Below are positions 5,188 through 8,294 of a DNA stretch of 8,294 nt, in pieces. Position 1 is the stretch's first letter; the number at the start of each line of letters is the position of its first letter. Under the pieces are notes generated by a model that saw only the letters and a program-made list of their open reading frames with translations, did not search any database and had not been told where the DNA came from. Origin of the DNA: Propionibacteriaceae bacterium (GTDB lineage: Bacteria; Actinomycetota; Actinomycetes; Propionibacteriales; Propionibacteriaceae). A program made the position numbers and the translations under genes. The DNA is taken from the NCBI GenBank assembly GCA_024636075.1, contig JAGXHS010000002.1:1-8294 (forward strand), read 5' to 3'.

Positions 5188-8058
5188 ATGGATGACAACC
5201 AGGAATCGCCCGCCCTCTTCGATGAAGATGCGCCGAGGCCGAGTGGCGCGCTGTTCCAGAGCTTTGCCGCCAGCTACGAGTTCACATTGGACGACTTCCA
5301 GGTGCAGGCCTGCGCCCACGTGGAGGCCGGCGCCGGGGTGCTCGTCGCTGCGCCCACCGGTTCGGGGAAGACTGTGGTCGCGGAGTTCGCCGTCTGGTGC
5401 GCTCTGGAGACCCACCGCAAGTGTTTCTACACCACCCCGATCAAGGCGCTGAGCAACCAGAAGTACCACGATCTGGTGGCGCAGCACGGTGCGGATCGGG
5501 TCGGACTTCTGACCGGGGACTCGTCGGTGAACTCGGAGGCGCAGATCGTGGTGATGACCACCGAGGTGCTGCGCAACATGATCTACGCCCGCTCGACGAC
5601 GTTGAACAACCTCGGATACGTGGTGATGGATGAGGTGCACTACCTCGCGGACCGGTTCCGTGGCGCGGTCTGGGAAGAAGTGATCCTCGGCCTCGAAAGA
5701 TCGGTGCAACTGGTCAGCTTGTCCGCCACGGTGAGCAACGCCGAGGAGTTCGGTGACTGGCTGGACGAGGTCCGTGGACGCGTCGAGGTGGTGGTTTCCG
5801 AACGGCGGCCCGTGCCGCTGTACCAGCACGTCATGGTGGGCAAGCGCATCGTTGATCTCTTCGCCGACACGGCGCCCAGCGCCATTGCGCTGCCCGGTAC
5901 CCGCACCCCGGACGTGAATGCCGAACTGTTGAACCTGGCCAAGAACGAGTCGCGCACCCAGCGCGACGATTCCCGCCGACCGCGGGGACGCTCTGGCAAG
6001 GGGAAGAAGGCCGTTGCCTACGGTTCCGGGCAGTTCGGTGGTGCGGCGCACTCCCGTCATCGCGATGGTGGTCGCGGTCGTGACCGGGGCGGTGGGGACA
6101 GAACCAGCGGGTCCAGATCCAACCTCACCCGGCGCGACACCATGGTCGAGCAGTTGGCGCGCGCCCGGCTGCTGCCGGCCATCGTCTTCGTCTTCTCCCG
6201 GCAGGGCTGTGACACTGCGGTGCGCCAGCTGCTCGGCAGCGGTGTGTCGCTGACCGGGAGTGACGAGCAGCGGCAATTGGCTGAGATCAACGCGCGGCAC
6301 ACCGGCAGCATGAACCCTCGTGATCTCGCGGCGCTGGACCACGACACCTTCAGTGAAGCTCTGCGTCGAGGGATCGCCGCCCACCACGCAGGCCTGCTGC
6401 CGGCATTCAAGGGCGTCGTGGAAGAGGCATTCGAGGCGGGCGTGCTGAAAGTGGTCTTCGCCACCGAGACCCTCGCCCTGGGCATCAACATGCCGGCTCG
6501 CACGGTGGTGATCGAGAAACTGGTCAAGTACAACGGGGAGACCCACGCTGACATCACACCCGGCGAGTACACCCAGCTGACCGGTCGGGCCGGGAGGCGT
6601 GGCATCGACGTCGAGGGTCACGCCGTCGTGTTGTGGCAGCCCGGGATGGACCCTCGGGCGGTCGCCGGGTTGGCCTCCCGGCGTACCTACCCGCTCAAGT
6701 CGTCGTTCACGCCCAGCTACAACATGAGCGTCAATCTGGTTGCCCAGCTTGGCCGGGAGCGCGCCAGGGGACTGCTGGAACAGTCCTTCGCCCAGTTCCA
6801 GACCGACCGCACCGTGGTACAGATGGCGCGATCTGTGGACCGCAACACCACCGACATCGACCGCTACCTGGCAGCGGCCGCCTGTGATCGCGGCGACTTC
6901 GCCGAGTACGCGCGGCTGCGGGAGGACATCACCCAGCTGGAGGCGGAAGGCGCTCGGCTGCGCAAGGCCGACCGGCGGGCCGAAGCGCTGCAATCCTTGG
7001 TGATCCTGGAACCCGGTGACGTGATCCGGGTGCCGGGCGGCAAACATGAAGGCTGGGCTGCGGTCATCGACCCGGGTCGCGGACGTGACCGGGAACCGCA
7101 CCCGCTGGTGGTCACCGAGGAGCGTGAGTTCATCAGGCTGAGCCTGAACGACTTCCCCAGCCCCACGTCAGTGATCGGACGGATCCGGATCCCGAAGTCG
7201 TTCGACCCGAGGAAACCAGTCGCCCGGCGCAACCTGAGCGCATCATTCCTTGCGAAATTGCAGCACCTCAACCCGGACGCGGAGCGAGCCGCCAAGCCAC
7301 CCTCGGATGCCGAGATCGCCGACCAGGTGGCCAGACTGCGTCGTGAACTGAAACAGCACCCATGTCATCAGTGCCCTGATCGGGAGTCCCATGCCCGGTT
7401 CGCCGAGCGGGCGATGCGCCTTGAACGCGAGACCAGACAGGTGGAGCGCAAGGCCGAGGCACGCACCAACACCATCGCGCGGCGTTTCGACAAGCTGTGC
7501 GGGGTGCTGCAGGCGCTCGGCTATCTGGATCCGGAGACTGGCGACGAGGTCACCGACGCGGGACGGATGCTGGCCCGGATCTACTCAGAGCTGGATCTGG
7601 TGGCAGCCGAGTGCATCCGTGATGGCGTCTTCGACGGTCTGGACGCGCCGCAGCTGGCGGCCGTCTTGTCCAGTTTGGTGTACGAGTCGCGGATGCGTGA
7701 CCAGGCCCGCCCGGTGCGGATGCCTGATCGCCTCAGCGAGGCTGCGCAGACACAGCTGCGGGCCACCTGGCGCAGGGTCGGTCTGCTGGAACGGGACCAT
7801 CGCCTCGACCGCGACCCGGAGCCTGACATCGGGTTCGCCGAAGCCGCCTACGCCTGGGCTGCCGGCGAACCGCTGGCCTCGGTGCTGGATCTCTCCGGCT
7901 TGCCGGCGGGGGACTTCGTGCGCTGGGTTCGGCAGGTGATCGACATGGCTGGACAGATCGCGACGGCAGCTGGCCGCGGTGACCTGTCACGCACCTGCCG
8001 TCAGGTGATCACCGAAATGCGCCGCGGGGTGGTCGAGTTCGACCCTGACGAGGACTGA
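5188..8058 (+). CDS. helY: Ski2/Mtr4-like DEVH-box RNA helicase HelY
   Basis: 956 residues, slightly longer than the roughly 900 of M. tuberculosis HelY. It belongs to the superfamily 2 Ski2/Mtr4 group, presumed to unwind RNA with ATP. Lobe 1 has the Q-like FQVQA region, Walker A A55-PTGSGKT-62, TTPIKALSNQKYHDL, the D148-EVH-151 box and S179-A-T-181. Lobe 2 has FVFSRQGCD, AHHAGLLPAFKG, FATETLALGINMPARTVV and Q463-LTGRAGRRG-472. Between the lobes, about residues 254-316, lies an Arg/Gly-rich, low-complexity linker. After lobe 2 come a winged-helix/ratchet-like region, a segment with the H724-PCHQC-729 motif followed by charged coiled-coil-like residues, and a C-terminal DSHCT-type domain from about 770 to the end. 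The start ATG 5188 is 25 bases after the kinase stop; the frame is open upstream inside that gene, but the encoded residues there are simply its shadow. All helicase motifs are intact. Confidence 0.93.
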   Translation: MDDNQESPALFDEDAPRPSGALFQSFAASYEFTLDDFQVQACAHVEAGAGVLVAAPTGSGKTVVAEFAVWCALETHRKCFYTTPIKALSNQKYHDLVAQHGADRVGLLTGDSSVNSEAQIVVMTTEVLRNMIYARSTTLNNLGYVVMDEVHYLADRFRGAVWEEVILGLERSVQLVSLSATVSNAEEFGDWLDEVRGRVEVVVSERRPVPLYQHVMVGKRIVDLFADTAPSAIALPGTRTPDVNAELLNLAKNESRTQRDDSRRPRGRSGKGKKAVAYGSGQFGGAAHSRHRDGGRGRDRGGGDRTSGSRSNLTRRDTMVEQLARARLLPAIVFVFSRQGCDTAVRQLLGSGVSLTGSDEQRQLAEINARHTGSMNPRDLAALDHDTFSEALRRGIAAHHAGLLPAFKGVVEEAFEAGVLKVVFATETLALGINMPARTVVIEKLVKYNGETHADITPGEYTQLTGRAGRRGIDVEGHAVVLWQPGMDPRAVAGLASRRTYPLKSSFTPSYNMSVNLVAQLGRERARGLLEQSFAQFQTDRTVVQMARSVDRNTTDIDRYLAAAACDRGDFAEYARLREDITQLEAEGARLRKADRRAEALQSLVILEPGDVIRVPGGKHEGWAAVIDPGRGRDREPHPLVVTEEREFIRLSLNDFPSPTSVIGRIRIPKSFDPRKPVARRNLSASFLAKLQHLNPDAERAAKPPSDAEIADQVARLRRELKQHPCHQCPDRESHARFAERAMRLERETRQVERKAEARTNTIARRFDKLCGVLQALGYLDPETGDEVTDAGRMLARIYSELDLVAAECIRDGVFDGLDAPQLAAVLSSLVYESRMRDQARPVRMPDRLSEAAQTQLRATWRRVGLLERDHRLDRDPEPDIGFAEAAYAWAAGEPLASVLDLSGLPAGDFVRWVRQVIDMAGQIATAAGRGDLSRTCRQVITEMRRGVVEFDPDED

Positions 8059-8073
8059 GGCGATGGCTCCCGT

Positions 8074-8110
8074 CTCACCGGCGGGTCCACGACCCGGTGC
8101 CGCCGGTGAG
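8074..8110. terminator. Perfect 11-bp inverted repeat between helY and hisF
   Basis: CTCACCGGCGG at 8074-8084 and CCGCCGGTGAG at 8100-8110 are exact reverse complements separated by 15 bases. It starts 15 bases after the helY stop, as expected for an end-of-operon hairpin, but no T-run follows. It may be a U-less actinobacterial terminator, or an operator, because the right arm sits in the -35 region of the possible hisF promoter. The stem is certain; the role is inferred. Confidence 0.5.
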
Positions 8111-8118
8111 GGTCGCGA

Positions 8119-8124
8119 TAGCCT
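8119..8124 (+). promoter_or_regulatory. Possible -10 element of hisF
   Basis: TAGCCT fits TANNNT and lies 28 bases before the hisF ATG, giving a short leader that includes the SD site. No clear -35 accompanies it; the inverted repeat occupies that position. Confidence 0.3.
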
Positions 8125-8139
8125 TGTGCTGCCGTTCGG

Positions 8140-8145
8140 AAGGAG
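8140..8145 (+). promoter_or_regulatory. Shine-Dalgarno site of hisF
   Basis: AAGGAG within GGAAGGAG, 7 bases before the ATG at 8153. It fixes the hisF start. Confidence 0.75.
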
Positions 8146-8152
8146 CACGCCG

Positions 8153-8294
8153 ATGTCTGTCGCGATCAGGGTGATCCCGTGTCTGGACGTCCACGACGGA
8201 CGCGTCGTGAAGGGCGTCAACTTCCGCAACCTCCGCGATGCCGGTGATCCGGTGGAACTCGCGCGGCTGTACGGCGAAGCAGGCGCCGACGAAC
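8153..8294 (+). CDS. hisF: Imidazole glycerol phosphate synthase cyclase subunit HisF, 5' part (3' end outside window)
   Basis: The first 47 codons of HisF, cut by the window edge. HisF is the (beta-alpha)8-barrel cyclase subunit that, with the glutaminase HisH, makes imidazole glycerol phosphate and AICAR in histidine synthesis. The N-terminal VIPCLDVHDGRVVKGVNF is diagnostic: D12 corresponds to the catalytic Asp of the first beta strand and K20 to the conserved Lys of the following loop. LRDAGDPVELARLYGEAGADE continues the family pattern. The related HisA, which starts with a similar barrel strand, lacks the CLDV...GRVVKGV combination. The start is supported by the SD site 7 bases upstream. 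Because of the 94-base gap and inverted repeat before it, hisF is probably transcribed separately from helY. No other his gene is visible upstream. Confidence 0.93.
   Translation, partial: MSVAIRVIPCLDVHDGRVVKGVNFRNLRDAGDPVELARLYGEAGADE

Noticed and set aside
5173..7101. Very long open frame on the minus strand opposite helY (642 codons)
   Set aside because: An antisense shadow of a GC-rich gene: low-complexity His/Gln/Gly composition and no recognisable motif, while the plus strand encodes every helicase motif.

Overview
This window is an ordinary, well-conserved chromosomal stretch from a GC-rich actinobacterium (Actinomycetota). The assignment rests on paired pafB/pafC regulators, a HelY-type superfamily 2 helicase and the order pafB-pafC-tatA-tatC-(lipid kinase)-helY, which matches the M. 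tuberculosis arrangement pafA-pafB-pafC-tatA-tatC-helY apart from the missing pafA and the added kinase. Genus or family cannot be fixed from the sequence. I see no mobile element, CRISPR array, tRNA, rRNA or phage gene, and no frameshifted gene.

Layout: (1) Bases 1-708, minus strand: the 5' part of a glutamyl-Q tRNA(Asp) synthetase gene running off the left edge. (2) Bases 709-828: a divergent intergenic region holding the ribosome binding sites of both flanking genes and a possible -10 element for pafB. (3) Bases 829-8058, plus strand: seven tightly packed genes, probably one transcription unit: pafB, pafC, a small unknown membrane protein, tatA, tatC, a diacylglycerol/lipid kinase and helY. 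Junctions are overlaps of 4 and 1 bases, then gaps of 18, 9, 7 and 25 bases. (4) Bases 8059-8152: an intergenic gap with a perfect 11-bp inverted repeat, a candidate -10 and a strong Shine-Dalgarno site. (5) From 8153: the first 47 codons of hisF, running off the right edge.

Functional picture: PafB and PafC are the two WYL-domain halves of the actinobacterial DNA-damage activator that works independently of LexA/RecA control. TatA and TatC form the core of the twin-arginine export pathway; a tatB is not present here. The kinase is probably involved in membrane lipid turnover. HelY is a Ski2/Mtr4-like RNA helicase. The genes share an operon more clearly than they share a process.

The items most worth a second look are structural: an 11-bp RNA hairpin (one G-U pair) inside the end of the small membrane gene just before tatA, the 11-bp inverted repeat before hisF, a -10-like element placed for leaderless transcription of helY, and an arginine/glycine-rich linker between the two helicase lobes of HelY. 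I did not find a convincing new system in this window.
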